The notes beneath the pieces were generated by a model, which was not told the DNA's origin, ran no database searches, and saw only the letters and a program-made list of their open reading frames with translations. Of a DNA stretch of 64,000 bases, positions 38,101 to 50,828 are shown piece by piece (position 1 is the stretch's first letter; each line of letters begins with the position of its first letter). This DNA is from Diphasiastrum complanatum (Eukaryota; Streptophyta; Lycopodiopsida; Lycopodiales; Lycopodiaceae): NCBI GenBank assembly GCA_029204225.1, contig CM055098.1:48570088-48634087 (forward strand), written 5' to 3'. Made by a program: the position numbers and the translations under genes.

Positions 38101-40137
38101 ATCATGCTTTTACGTATCATATCAACTTAAATTAGTCACAAAAATTCTGAAATGTTTAAAACCATGAAGTCACGCCATTTTTTTCCCTTTAAATTGTTTT
38201 TACCATATCTTCAAAAAGCATGGTTACTCAAAATCATTTTTCACAGTAAAAATCATTGTTTGTGAATCCAAAAATAGGAATTTCAATTTTGAAAAATGAT
38301 ACACATTATACTATTTAAAAATCCATGAAGTCTTGAAGATTTGTTTCTTGAAGCAAAGATATGATTTATCATAACAAAGAAAATTAAAACCTAATTTATT
38401 GCATGCATTTGACAAAAAAAATCTTTCTAAATTTGTCTGCATGTCCAAGCTACTAGGTTGAGTTGGGTAAGTTGTTTCTTTCTAGCACATTGAAGCAATC
38501 TTGAATCTCACTTGTTGACTTGGTAACATCTTGGAGCCTTGTGCTCCTTGTTTAGGCTTGGCCTATGACTTGATGTACGATGTATAGCATAACAAATTTT
38601 GATAATGTTTGACCGGATGAGGTGTTATGACCTACATAGTCAAACATATCAAACCTACATGTCTCTTATTAGCAAAACCCTTTTTTTCCCTTTGCTATGA
38701 AATCATTGCGTTAAAGCATTTGCTAAATTTCTAATTATTCTAATGCAAATCTTGTGGATTGGAGTTTCTAAATGACCAAGTTGTACAATTTCACTATACA
38801 CCCAACCCAAGCATTTTCACTAAGACCTAGTGCTTTTGAAATCTTGTAATGAGCTTGCAAAACTTATTTTTATGATGTTTTTTTGAGAATTCTAACATGC
38901 TTTGAAATTTTTCGTAATATCACACTCCTCCAAGAGTTAAAGGGTGCGTAGATTGCCTTTTTTAATTAGTAATAAACTAAAACAATTGATGTACCATGAG
39001 GACACATAGTACACCTCATTGGGGGGGGGGGGGGGGGGGGAGGGGGGGGAAGAAGGGGCATGATATGTACATGGCACAAATAATTTGATGTAACATTAGG
39101 GTATATAGCATGCTTAACCTAAGTAGGTAAAAACATGTTATGTACAAGAGCATGTTTTGACCCTTCAAGTAAAAGCACAAGAGAATATTTTGACCCATCT
39201 AGTAAAAGCATGCTACATGTCTCAAAGGTATGCAAACATGCATATACCAAAAAGAAGCATACTCAATATCGAAGACTTCATATCATCTTTTTAAAGAAAA
39301 GTCAAAGCAAGTTCAACTAAAAATGATATAAAATAAATACTCACCCATCGTAAGCTTATGTAAGCATTCATATTTGCTTGTTGGAATGGAAAATTATTGG
39401 ACTACTACATCATTCTTCAATACTCAAAACAACTTAAAGATTCTCCAATCATCTTTCATGGCCAACCACATTGTGATTGATGGCTCTTTGAGGCTTGCTA
39501 AAACATAAGATTGATTAACATAATTGTTTCTTGTTTCATTAACTTGTGCATTAGCATAATAGATAAGATGCAAGGAAGAGATGGTAAAAGATCCATCTCT
39601 AGATTTTCTAGCATTTTAATAACACTAGATATTTCAAAAGCCTAAGGATTCAGTAATGCTAGACTAAGGACATTCTAAATTTAGTGAAGTCAAGATCATT
39701 TACAACAATGTTTTTTCCAGGAGATTTAAAGTGAAAGGGTTTTTCTCATCCAAAGCTTTATTTGCATATCTCTTCGGCTCTTCATTTTGAGATTCAACTT
39801 GCTTAGCGCTTTCCCTTTATTGCTTTGCTTTTGACCCTTACGATATTACGACTTGGAATCTAATCCTTCTTTCTCCTCTTTGTTGCCTTGTCCTTCCTTC
39901 TAGGGGGTGGTGTGTCATATAGAAATTCATGCTCGTCTTTGTCACTTTATTTATGGGGACTGGGCAAACCTTCATGATGGACATTTTGCTCTTTTTCAAG
40001 CTTAGTTGTTCACAAGTCTCAAGATCCACAACTTTTAAGCCCTTACGCTCTAAATGGTTCAAAGACAACATTGGCTTAGAAATAGATTTTATCCCATTTC
40101 TTGTGGGGGTGTTGATCTTCTTTCTGTTTTTACTTCT
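35183..40137. other. Intergenic DNA without a recognised gene
   Basis: Contains (TA)n at 35501-35523 and a G-rich homopolymer at 39021-39049 (20 Gs, A, 8 Gs). Open frames at 36701-36907 (minus), 37537-37725 (minus) and 39838-40185 (minus) have ordinary amino-acid composition but no domain I recognise. They may be decayed coding sequence or chance. Confidence 0.45.
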
Positions 40138-40805
40138 TGTTGGAAAGAGGGAATGACGATTTGATAATTCGAAGTCTGTAAACAAACTATCGAGCGCAGC
40201 GAGATGAGCCTTCTTTCCTAATGCATGACTACGCCTATCAATAATTGAACAAAGATATGATGACAGAAGTCACATTTAATCTTTTAGCAACTAACTTTGA
40301 AATCATTAGTACTAAAGTGATTTTATAGACAAACAATTTCAGAGTGCGAAGTGATGTATAGAATATTGCAGTGTTGAAGTATTTAATTAACAGATCAGAT
40401 GCAACAATAAGAGATTTATTAGTTACAAATAACTATAGAGAGGCATACAATCTGATATGATATTAAACGCAATAAAAAGATATATCGATTTAGTAAGTAG
40501 CATGAACAAATTAGATGATGAGAGCACAAAGCAATAGCGGATAAAACCGTGTACTCTAAAATATCTTTGAGTAACTGAAAAACTTTGTTGATGCACTTCC
40601 GCTGATAAGCAATAAGCGCTAGTAGCAATACTCAAATAGAACTCTATAAAATTGAGCTGACATATGCTAAGCTATGCTGGATAAGTCTTTGATGATCATC
40701 TATTTATATTAAAGCGAGTTAAGCTCATCCAGTAGGACAACTAATTAGGTCATAGATCACAATTGGCAGTTAGCCATAATGCGATGTCATCCATCCAGTT
40801 AGAAC
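40138..40805 (-). repeat. 3' LTR of the deleted copia element
   Basis: Matches 42764-43385 with scattered substitutions and a few indels (for example an extra TACTAAAGTGATTTTAT at about 40309-40328). Homology stops at CATCCAGTTAG, before the terminal TCTTTCCAACA. Confidence 0.8.
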
Positions 40806-40859
40806 TTCCCGGAAATTTACTTGCAAAGCAGTTAGGGCAAGTCTTTAGCTTCATATCAG

Positions 40860-42476
40860 GCAGAACAGTACCTGTCATCTTTGACATGTTCGACTCCTTC
40901 GACTTTCGTTAAAAGATTTTGAAACCCTCTGATTTCTGCTTAATACAATAAACAATCATTCTTTTTGAATATTCATCAATGAAGGTAATGAAACACTTTG
41001 CATCAAGCAACGATGGAGTTTGCATTGGAGCACATATATTTGAATGAACAATGTCTAAAATATCTTTTTTTGCATGCCTATGAATCGATCTAAAAGAAAT
41101 TCTAGTCTGTTTTCCAAGGATACAACTATGGCAGACAAGGAGGTAGTCTTTGTTGTTGGATAGTCAAGATCAAGTGCTAAGGATTATCTAGACATGTTCG
41201 ACACATATGTATGATTCAAGTGTCCTAACCTATAATGCCAAAGTAATGCTTTATTGACAAAAACAGAGGTTTTCAAGGCTTGACTAGTGTCAGAATAACA
41301 ATGTGCCAATCTATATAAGTATCCATGCCTCTTGCGGAGTGCAAGGATCTTATTTGTCCTATCGATAATTCGGCATTGTTCAAACTCAAACTCTACCCTA
41401 TGACCTAAATCAGTAATTCTACTTACTGATAACAGATTTGTAGAGAGTTTAGGTACATATAAAACATTTGATAGTAGTTTGAATCGATCATGGGAACATC
41501 AATCTTATATTGCCTTCACCTTCGATAGTGTGTGTGACATCATTGCCAAGATGAACAAGTTTTTTTTTACTATAAGGTGTGTAGGAGTGAAAGTGCTTGC
41601 GATGACTAGTCATATGTTGAGCAGCTCCAGAATCCAAAAACCAAGAATTATCGAATCGCGCCTTTTGGTCTTTGACCATAAATGCTCATTTGTTCATGTT
41701 GGGATCGGGAGATAGAGATGATGTTGCGACTGCATTCTACTGTTGATCTGGTTGCTTGTTGGCATTCTTTGCTTTTAATACTCTCCAATCTTGGATCTCA
41801 TGATTAGCGCGTTTGCAATACTTATGGAACATCTTCTTCTTCGACTGTGGATTTTATAATTCCTCTTTACTTGGTGTCAGTTTCTGATTTGATGCGGACT
41901 GCTTAGAGCTTTTCTTCTTCTATCATTTTGAGCCTTTGTTGACATATAGAGCATGAGATGATGAAGTCGACGAGGTGTCTTGATTTCTTCAATTGTCTTC
42001 TTGTAGCAACATAGTGATAACTCTAGTAAGAGTTGAATCTAAGTGTTGTCGATATGATCATCACCCAATTATCGTATTAGAAGACAAGCTTGAAAGCAAT
42101 GTCATGATTGCATCTTAATCATCGATGAGATCGATCCGACAGTTGTCATCTATTGCAAGAGATTCTTAAACTGGTTAACATGATTCTAAAGTGAATCACC
42201 ATTCAAAATCTTGAGTGTGAAGAATTTTCTTCTGAGATACAACTTGGAAGTCACGTCTCTCACATCATATAGTGAGCTCAGGATGTTTCATACTTCTTTT
42301 GAAGATTGAGCTTCATATATGTGGCCAATCTGAGTGTCTGATATATTGAGAATAATAAGCTCGAAAGCTTTACCATCCTTCAATTTCCACTTTGAGTCTG
42401 TGATGTTGTCTTCAATCTTCACTTCGATACCCGTGACAACATCCCACAACTCATTGGTGATTAGCAAGGTCTTCAT
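40860..42476 (-). pseudogene. Copia gag, protease and integrase start, decayed
   Basis: Minus strand, 5' to 3': gag with TNELWDVVTG (42476 onward) and NHVNQFKNLL (about 42180), a damaged zinc knuckle (HKYCKRANHE) near 41820, and protease with the active site LDSGAAQHMTSH (41488-41679). The GAG-pre-integrase follows with LWHYRLGHLN (about 41230) and integrase with HSNICAPM and FITFIDEYSK (about 40980-41060). Several stops and frameshifts interrupt it. The frame ends at about 40860 against the LTR, so catalytic residues two and three of the integrase and all of RT are missing. Confidence 0.75.
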
Positions 42477-42763
42477 CTTAAATTCTCACAAATAGTAATT
42501 GGATCCATTAAGCTTGTCTGCGATGAGACCGGCTTTACTTTGAGAATCCATCTGGAACTTTAGTCTGTTGATAAATCACTGACTCAAGAATAATGTCGTG
42601 TCTGCGCCACAACTAGAAGTCAATTCTCTGATACTTCAATTTGATACCACAAATTGAAGAATCAAGAGCAAGTATATTCTGATTTGATACTATGAAAAGT
42701 ATCTAATCATATCGCTCTGATACCATGAAGAGGGTATCTATTTATAGTAGAGCTCTGATACCA

Positions 42764-43407
42764 TGTTGAAAAGAGGGAATGACGATTCGATAATTCGAAG
42801 TTTTTGAATGAACTATCGAGCACAGCGGGACGAGCCTTCTTTCCTAATGCATGACTACGCCTATCAATAAATTGAAAAAAACTATGATGACAGAAGTCAT
42901 GTTCAATCTTTTAGCAACTAACTTTGAAATCATTAGACAAACAATTTGAGAGTGCAAAGTGATGTATAGAATATTGCAGCGTTAAAGTATTCAACAGATT
43001 AGACAAAACAATAAAACTACAGAGAGGCAAACAATCTGATATGATACTGAACGCAATAAGAGATAGATTGATTCAGTAAATAGCATGTACAAAGCAGATG
43101 ATGAGGGAGCACAAAGCAATAGCGGATAAAATCGCGTACTCTAAACTATCTTTGAGTAACTAGAAAACTCTATCTGATGCACTTCCGCTAATAAGCAATA
43201 AGCGCGAATAGTAATACTCAAATAGAAATCTATAAAACTAAGCTGAGCTATGTTAAGCTATGCTGGGTAAGTCTTTGATGATCAACTATTTATATTAAAG
43301 CGAGTTAAGCTCATCCAGTAGAATAGCTAATCAGGTCGTAGATCACAATTGGCAGTTAGCCGTAATGCGCTATCATCCATCTAGTTTTCATTCATATCTT
43401 TCCAACA
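42764..43407 (-). repeat. 5' LTR of the deleted copia element
   Basis: 644 bp, aligned along its length with 40138-40805. The minus strand starts TGTTGGAAAGATATG at 43407. Confidence 0.85.
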
Positions 43408-46044
43408 TAATATTGTAGTTCATACAACAATTTATATAATACTATTGGCTACGATGAACAATCGCCCACTATGTAAAACTAGTGGGTATGGGCTTTTGCA
43501 AAAACCAGCCACGATTGAGAATCATCAGATCCTTTTAAGCCTTGTAGTGAAGTTAAGAACCAAACCATCCTAGAGGGGGGTAAAATCCTATTATCAACTA
43601 ACCTACAGAGAATCTAAAAATAAACACCACAACATTCATTTTTGTGATCACCTCCACTAAACACTTAGACCTATCCATCATCACTCATTTATCCAAGATT
43701 CACTCAGATTATTAGCTAGCACATTGGTTGTCTTGCAACATAGATCACCTATACAAATTATGTGATCTAGTTGTTAGAACTCCAAGACAATTCTTGAGTA
43801 CAAATGAAGGATTTACAAGATGGTGCATAATTGTGTCCATCCCTTCCAGCCATGGCCATATCACGAATTCCTCTCAAAGATTATTGCAGAATATCGAATT
43901 TGGTATGATAGATATTAAATCGTATGCCTCAATGAGGTAGGTTTATGAGGATGCCGTGAATATCAAAGCACATATGTTTGGAAGCAAAAGTGGACAAGAC
44001 CACTCAGGTGCAACATCATCGAATGAGGAATAACAGAAACTACATCAACAATGATAAATGATTGAACATGCAAGAAAGAGATGACATCATAGCAAATTGA
44101 ATAAGATATAATGAGATCAATTGTTATATGTCTACGAATTGACCAAGAACATCATCAAGTAGACCAACGACATAAGCCTAATGCTCCCAAAGTGATAATT
44201 GTTTGGCAGGGCCAATGTGCAAATTGCTTTGAAAATCATACATGTTCTAAAATATCTAGTAAGAAATCCTTGAATGCGATATTAAGGACACAATATAGAG
44301 CATGCAATTAGAGGGAAAGATCAAATGTTCTTAATGCCAAACCTCATAAGTCTAGTCATTTGTATAGACTCTATACACAAAATGTCTATTAAAGGCTCAC
44401 CATGGGCACGTAGATACAATTTATCAAATCAAGAATACAAAATACACATCACTTGTTGGATGTTATGAATGAAATCTTTCTACCCAATGAAAATTAGTCT
44501 ATCATATAAGCTTAAAGAATTTTGAATATATATTTCTCAACCTTACATAGACTTTTGATCCAAGATCACCACTCATGTCAACACAAAGCCGAATCTGGGT
44601 GTGCAAGCCAGAGACAATAGGCCTTCGCTTCACAGATATGACATCAAACTGAAGATATCAAATGTCTCTACGAATATGCTATCAGTAAGTAGAATCACTA
44701 ATTTAGGTCACAAGGTAGAGTTTGAGTCTGAGTGAACGTTAATGGACCTTTTTTTTTATTGTGAAAATAAAACAAGATTAGGCGCACACCACACGTGGGC
44801 CAATGCAAGAATTTCACATTGAAAAGCATAAACTGAAATTTAATGTACTGGAAGCATTCAATAATCCATATCAAAGTTGAACATGCTCTTTGCAACCTTA
44901 CCTCCATGTTTTGTACTGAAAATTGCGATTGCTATTGTAGTATGATGCTTTTAGAGAAGCAAATCACACCAATCTAGAGTCTGATTTTGCTAGAACTCTT
45001 AAGTTGAGAAAGACATTATCAGGTCGCACAACTATGACATCATCATACTTGTCTTGGAAAACGGATTGACGCATTTTATGAATCATCAAAGTGTCTAGAC
45101 AAGGATTGCTCTTGCAAAAGTTGGCAAACATTCACAACAAAAACTAAAACTCAAGTTGAATCCAAACAAACCTGAACAGATGTGTAATGTGAATTCAACC
45201 GAGGGGATATTGTTTTCTTTCAATCCATTAAATCGAAAAATTTGCTCGGCAATCAAGAAAATATCTGACGAGATGAAGTATATTTCGGAATGTTTCTAAG
45301 CTAATTATTGCAAACTCTCTCAACATCCATGCAAAAGTACTCAATAATGGAGTTTAGAGGCGACATATATGTTATCAAAAATAGTTGAGCCAAATTCAGG
45401 ACCTAGCACAAGCATGCTCCGGGTGATGAGAAATACAGAAAATTAGTCATGCAGAGACCTATATACGACAATTAAGCTAGAGGAAGCCTGACATAACATT
45501 GAAAGATCTTCAACCTTGGTCACCACTTTCTCCACTAAATAGAGCTCAAGAACTAAACTAATCTCAAAATTAACATGTGCCTTTGTGTAACCAAATAAGT
45601 TACGGCCCCCATGTTGTAGCCTATATCTCTTGAGGATTCTTTGATGGGCTAAGCTTTTCTTTTCAGCTCATGCTAGTACTGAACAGAATGTTTTTTCGCA
45701 AACAAGAGAACAAAGAACAACAATAAATTGTTCTTACCGGTAAGAATTTCAGTCTTCCTTTGAAAGCAATACTTACCAAGAGCTGTCAAACAATTCAGCT
45801 TACAAGCAATGCTTGGGAAAATATAGCCATAGCCTTGACAAGATTTCCTGTCAACAGCTACAATATGTTTAACCAAAAGTACAAACTAGCGACATAAATG
45901 TCAATCAACTGCAAGATGATGAACTGAATTAATGGGAAATGTGATCCAATCATCAAAATCATGACTTCTACTTTGCCCCAGCTCTGAATTTCTGCAGCAA
46001 CAACCAGAATCAAATTGCTGAGTAAATTTTGGTCTAAAAAGTCA
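43408..46044. other. Intergenic DNA, nothing recognised
   Basis: AT-rich, with short open frames only. The part next to 46045 should contain the 3' UTR of the bHLH gene on the minus strand. Confidence 0.5.
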
Positions 46045-47399
46045 TTATGCAACTGGAGGCCTTAGCACATGATCCTGGGATGTATCAACAGCAGCCGCTG
46101 GAAGCCACTGCCACATTGGAATGCCAGGATACCCAGGGGAAGAAGCTGACTTAGTAGAACATGCCTGAGTTTGAGCAGTGAATGAAGCAGCAGCAGCATG
46201 GAACAAGGCAGAATGAGGGATAAGTCCAGGAGTCATAGTCATACATTTGATTTGATGCTCTAGCTTTTCTTTTTCAGACTTCAACGAAAATTTTTCATCA
46301 CGAAGCTCGCTTTTTCCTACCTGCACTAACACAATGCGTCAACTATCACTACATTATGTATAAAACGAAAGAGCCCAGATAGAGGTAACAGCTCCAAGCG
46401 GCTTATAACTCAGTCATAGCAAACAGATGAAGAACAAGTCCATTTATCACCAACAATACTGCTTTCAGTCATATACTTGCAAATTCAGGCACTTTCTCAA
46501 TGCTATGAATAGTGATTATAAGTAGAACAGACTAGATCTATGCAAAATAAGGCAAAGAATGCTTTAAGGCCAACCTTCAGTTCTTTTATTGCTTCACGAA
46601 GTTGATCGTTTGAATCTTTCAACTGCTGAGCCTCAGCCCTGAGCTGATTTAAAACTCGAATTGCAGCACTAAGAATAGTAACCTTGTCTGTTTTTGGAGG
46701 TCTGCTAGGGTCCAAAATGGTGCTCAGCTCCAAAAACCTAGACATGTCCAAAGTGTCTTGAAAAGTTGTACTTAACATGGTAAATAGGTCTGATCACACA
46801 AATTGCAATTAATCGAAGAGTTCAAAAAACAGGTACAATTAACCTCAAGGGCAAATACTGAGACCCAAAAAAAAAAAGAACTTGGGCAGTTTAAAAAATG
46901 TTACCTGAACTGGCTCTAAGAGAAATGAGAAAGAACAAAAATCAACAAAAGAATGAGAAAGAGAATAATCAACAAAAGAAAACAAAGAACACATGCATCA
47001 GATTTCATAGCTTTTGTTTCATATGCAAGCAGTTTTGATAAAAGGGATTTGCTATACTTGTAACAGTCTCTCCTGCACTATTTTGAAAATCAAATTATAC
47101 TTTAGCTCCTTAGCAAGTTCATTCATGTGAACCTGAGGCATCCAAACCCTGTCTTCTTGAATTCAATCTATTTATTTCATCTTTGTGTGTGATCACTCTG
47201 CACGTTTTCTCAATTACGTGTGGTATTACACAAAGTCAAGCTTAGCACAAAACCACCTGGTCCACTTCAAAGTAAGGTTACAACAAAATGCATTATGAAT
47301 CACGTAGAAGCTCGATCCCACCTGTCATTTAGCCTATCCCTCCTCATCTTCTCCCGGCACGCTTTGCTGCCGCCTCCACTGTGAGATTCATCACGGGAC
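46045..47399 (-). CDS. ILR3: bHLH transcription factor, subgroup IVc (ILR3/bHLH105-like), 5' part missing
   Basis: Three exons with matching phases: 47322-47399, 46575-46737 and 46045-46320 (stop at 46045-46047), giving 171 residues plus two split codons. The basic region is KACREKMRRDRLNDR, with the E and RR pair that read an E-box. Helix 1 (FLELSTILDP), the loop (SRPPKTDK) and helix 2 (ILSAAIRVLNQL) follow, then a leucine zipper (LRAEAQQLKDSNDQLREAIK, SELRDEKFSLKSEKEKLE). The C-terminus is VDTSQDHVLRPPVA, the signature of the Arabidopsis ILR3/bHLH115 group that controls iron-deficiency responses in the nucleus. Visible exon 1 starts in mid-codon, so at least one 5' exon of about 80-110 codons is expected. 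I did not find it before 48584, where retroelements begin. It may lie beyond the nest or be lost. Confidence 0.87.
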
Positions 47400-48052
47400 C
47401 TGTTCAGTTCACCAAAAAAGATCCAGTTAACACATAATAGGATAGCACAAACAAAGAAAAGGCATTATTCAACCATACCATGTACTGTGGCTGTATAGAG
47501 AGTTAATGAACTTTCAAATAACAATCTCATCCCAATCATTATTTATCTTGACTATAGTTAAATTAAAAGTAGACAACCTTACAAACTACAATCATAAATC
47601 TCAAAGATCGTCCATTTGCGCCACCTTTCAATCAGAAGGTGTGTTTTAATGAGACGTATACACGTATGAAGATATGAATAACCAATTCAAGTTTTTTCTA
47701 CTGACCAGAAGATCATAAAACTTGCAATCAATACTCTTTCCTATGTAGTGATGAAAGTATTAGAAAACGGGGTACACTGGTACTTGAAATTTAAACTTAA
47801 GAATGATGTGAAATATTGAACTGTATTATAGAGAAGTTGTACATCCTCAAATCAATTATCATACAGATCCACTCATGTCATCAGCATTCGGGTAGGTGCA
47901 GGTCATATGCATAGGGATACAGCAGTATGATCATTAGTGCATTCACACATTGATCAAAGGATTGAGTTTCTATCATGCCTCTAAAATTGAAGAACACAAT
48001 AATTGGTAATGATACCGTTGAAGATCAGAGCACTCAGCATTCATTTATGTGT

Positions 48053-48100
<48 letters not shown>

Positions 48101-48583
48101 AGGGGGGGGGAGATAAAACACAATGCGTGCATTAGACTCTAGAGAACTTGCACAATGATACAATGATAGAGATGATGTAATGACCCTCCTTAGTAACCCT
48201 TCATAATTAGTCACTAATATGGAAGTCCATACACACACAAATAAGGATCAGTCAGTAATTCATTACATGAATTGTGGCTCTTTGGACCCTTTAGTCATTA
48301 ACAATTATGAGTACATTGTCACTTGTGTATACAATAAATAATTATTTTATTGTATATTGTAGTTAATTATATATTAGGCCAAATATGAAATTGCAAAAAC
48401 CCTAGCTATTGCTGATGTGCCACAGTCAACAGTTGTTGAATAATCTTGATGTCATCCAACATGGATGTGAAGGCCATTTATCTCCTCGTCATGCAGCATG
48501 ACCAGTCCAGTTAGCATTCGAACTCTGAAAAAAAAATCATTTTTTTCACATAATGCAGATCAATCAAGACTGCAATTGGAGAG
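47400..48583. other. Upstream of the visible bHLH exons: intron or truncated flank
   Basis: AT-rich, no bHLH N-terminal code seen. Contains a compound GT/GC/GA/G microsatellite at 48051-48110. Confidence 0.5.
48051..48110. repeat. Compound microsatellite (GTGCGC, GT, GA, G)
   Basis: GTGTGCGCGC run into GT, then GA, then nine Gs. Confidence 0.95.
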
Positions 48584-50333
48584 CAGCAAGAGAATTGTTG
48601 GCACTGGGAACAACGCTGGCGCCAGTGGTGCCAAGCAAAGCTTGCACTTGTAGCTAGCTTTACAACATCCACCACACCTTTACAAAATCTTATGTCCTCA
48701 TCAGATGTCAAATTAATGCAAAGATGTCTCTCTCCCAATTATCTCTTAGTACCCAATTTAAGCTACTTGGCGCAATACCCAATTTACTTGCCTCTTTATT
48801 AACATGGTAGCTGGCACACCACAAATCGGAGGCTCAACTCTTTACAACGGAAATTAAACAACTTAAAGTTTTACTGTGTTCAGAAAAAGTGTAGATCTCA
48901 TATCGTTTATGTAAAAGTCGAGAACCTTATTAACTGGTGACAGAGGTTGTTGAAACATCCACCCCTGTCGCTTCTGAGCTTGAGTTTGGAACTCCTTTGA
49001 GTTACAAATTTCTCATTGTCGCACTTTGTGTTGAGCTCCTTGAGCTCTAGATTTATCGTTCACCGTCCACATTGTGATCCACTCGATGCCTTCTTGATTT
49101 GTGCCTTGATTTCTCTCTTTGTCCCAGCCTCTGATCTTGCTTTTTGATTTGGACTTTTATTTGGCTCTTTAAGACAGACAAAGGTTGACTACTCCGCAAT
49201 GCACTTCTCACTTGGCTCTAACCAATTGTCTTTAAACTAGACAAATGTATCCATTGACTCAGCCTTAGGTGGCTGAGAGTCAAGAGATTGCAATAGTCCC
49301 CGACTCGATACAAACTAGCCCTTTGTGTTTGTTTGAAATACCATGTGTCTTGTGCAAAACATAACTTTCACAATTTTGTCACTGATCAATTGCCTTACAA
49401 TTAAGGCAAGCAGTGTACGCCTCGCTCAACTTCAAGTAGCTGTCTTAAAACCAAACACATGTACCCATTGACTCGGCCTTAGGTGTTTGCGAGTCAAGAG
49501 ATTGCACTAGTCCAATTCTAATTCGAACTACCCCTTAGCGTTCGTTCCAATTACCATGTCTCTCATGCAAAACTTAACTTTCACGGTTCCTTCATTGATT
49601 GTTGGCTGCGTTACACTTAATACAAGTCAATGTACTCTTTATGTCTCTTCGTCATTACTGATCCATGAAAAGGGTGGTGAAGTCCAAACCATAACTGGAA
49701 ACTCGGCCAACTGTAGGATGAGAATCAACAACCATGGCATGAGATCCCATAACAAACTTCTCGCTTCACAACATAGGTAACAAAGACAAGGTCCCCTCTG
49801 GAGATAGCCCTACCAAGGACCGTCACCTAGACGAGCCCACACAAATCTATCACAGAATCGACCCATGAAAAACATCCATCTAACTATTTGTGCTTTATCC
49901 GTCAAGTATCAGCTCAATCATGCCTCACCATTTTGGTCGACAACCCTTATAGTTGAACGATCGGCAACCATCCTACACCGATAGCTAACCACCCGTGCTT
50001 TACACCCGAATTCGAGTAGCATCTATGTATCAATCGTTAACCTATACAGTTCGAATGTGTCAACCCGCCCTCCACAAGGCACAAATCGTGTTGTCACCTA
50101 ACCAGGTAGCACTTTGCCTCATCCGTCCTACGTGGACACAACACTAGGTCCGAACCGCCAAAATTGACCGTGCTTACACCAGAGGGCAACACCTTGTCAC
50201 ATCAAGTCCCCCGTTCTGCTAACCACCCTGACCGTGAGCGCACCCGTGCTTACACCTTAGACAACACCTAATGAATCCCAAACAATGGCCTGTGAGACCC
50301 GCATAGCTGACTGGCCAGTTGGCTCTAATACCA
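48584..50333 (-). mobile_element. LARD-like non-coding LTR element, minus copy (LTR start, PPT, interior, PBS)
   Basis: Inverted homologue of 55501-57960. On the minus strand it runs from a primer binding site (TGGTATTAGAGC, 50322-50333) through about 1.65 kb of interior to a purine tract (48668-48684) and the first ~84 bp of an LTR (TGTTGTAAAGC, from 48667), then is cut off. Landmarks shared with the plus copy include CCAGCCTCTGATCTTG-like, CTCCGCAATGCACTTCTCAC and GTGTAAGCACGG words. The interior has no long open frame. In place of its own 5' LTR, an LTR of a different family (50336-50828) sits against the primer binding site. Confidence 0.75.
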
Positions 50334-50335
50334 CA

Positions 50336-50828
50336 TGCAGTATATGTAGGAAATAGAAGCCTAAGGATCCAGGATCTTAACTATTCAATCACACAAAGCA
50401 TTCCGAAAAGAAAGAAAGAGATGGCTAGAAACCCTCTTGTAGAAACTCTTGGACAACCAAGGAGCATAGTCAGTATTGCTTACAAAAGTGTCTCATACAA
50501 ATGGGATGCACACATATATATAGTCCAAGATGACTATCTAACTTCATGACTATTGGCTATCCAACTACTTGACTATTGGCTATCCAACTTTCTATAAGTT
50601 ACATAGAAAAAATATGGTACCTCCAATATGTCAAGTTGGGGTACTTAATGTCACAATTAGGCCTAGTGGACCCATGAGTCCCTACCAAGTTAATTTCATA
50701 CTAACTTAGCTAACTCTAAGTTTAGTAGGCCTAATATAATAAATGATATGACCATGGTTACACAACTCTCGAACTTTTGGGTCAAAGTAACCTATGGTCA
50801 TGTAAGCAATTCCATTTACATTCCAACA
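50336..50828 (-). repeat. LTR of copia family G, minus copy
   Basis: Minus strand TGTTGGAATGTAAATGG at 50828 to TATATACTGCA at 50336, 493 bp. Inverted homologue of 59240-59715. Its upstream side carries a purine tract (AAGGAGGG, 50829-50836), as a 3' LTR should, and its downstream side carries a primer binding site (50322-50333), as a 5' LTR should. Confidence 0.85.

Larger units (their letters stand above)
40138..43407 (-). mobile_element. Deleted copia element lacking RT and RNase H
   Basis: Two direct LTR copies flank a 2-kb interior. The right LTR (5' LTR in minus orientation) is 42764-43407 and has perfect 11-bp ends, TGTTGGAAAGA on the minus strand against TCTTTTCAACA at the other side with one change. 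The left LTR is 40138 to about 40805 and lacks the last ~20 bp at its inner edge. The primer binding site is at 42752-42763. The interior holds gag, protease and the start of integrase, then jumps to the left LTR; RT and RNase H are absent. Flanking pentamers (CTTCT and TAATA) do not match as a target duplication, so the ends may have recombined. Confidence 0.85.

Noticed and set aside
39838-40185. 115-codon minus-strand frame as a gene
   Set aside because: It overlaps the LTR boundary at 40138, has no recognised domain and a competing frame on the other strand; kept only as intergenic.
40138-43407. Target-site duplication around the deleted copia element
   Set aside because: Flanking pentamers CTTCT and TAATA do not match.
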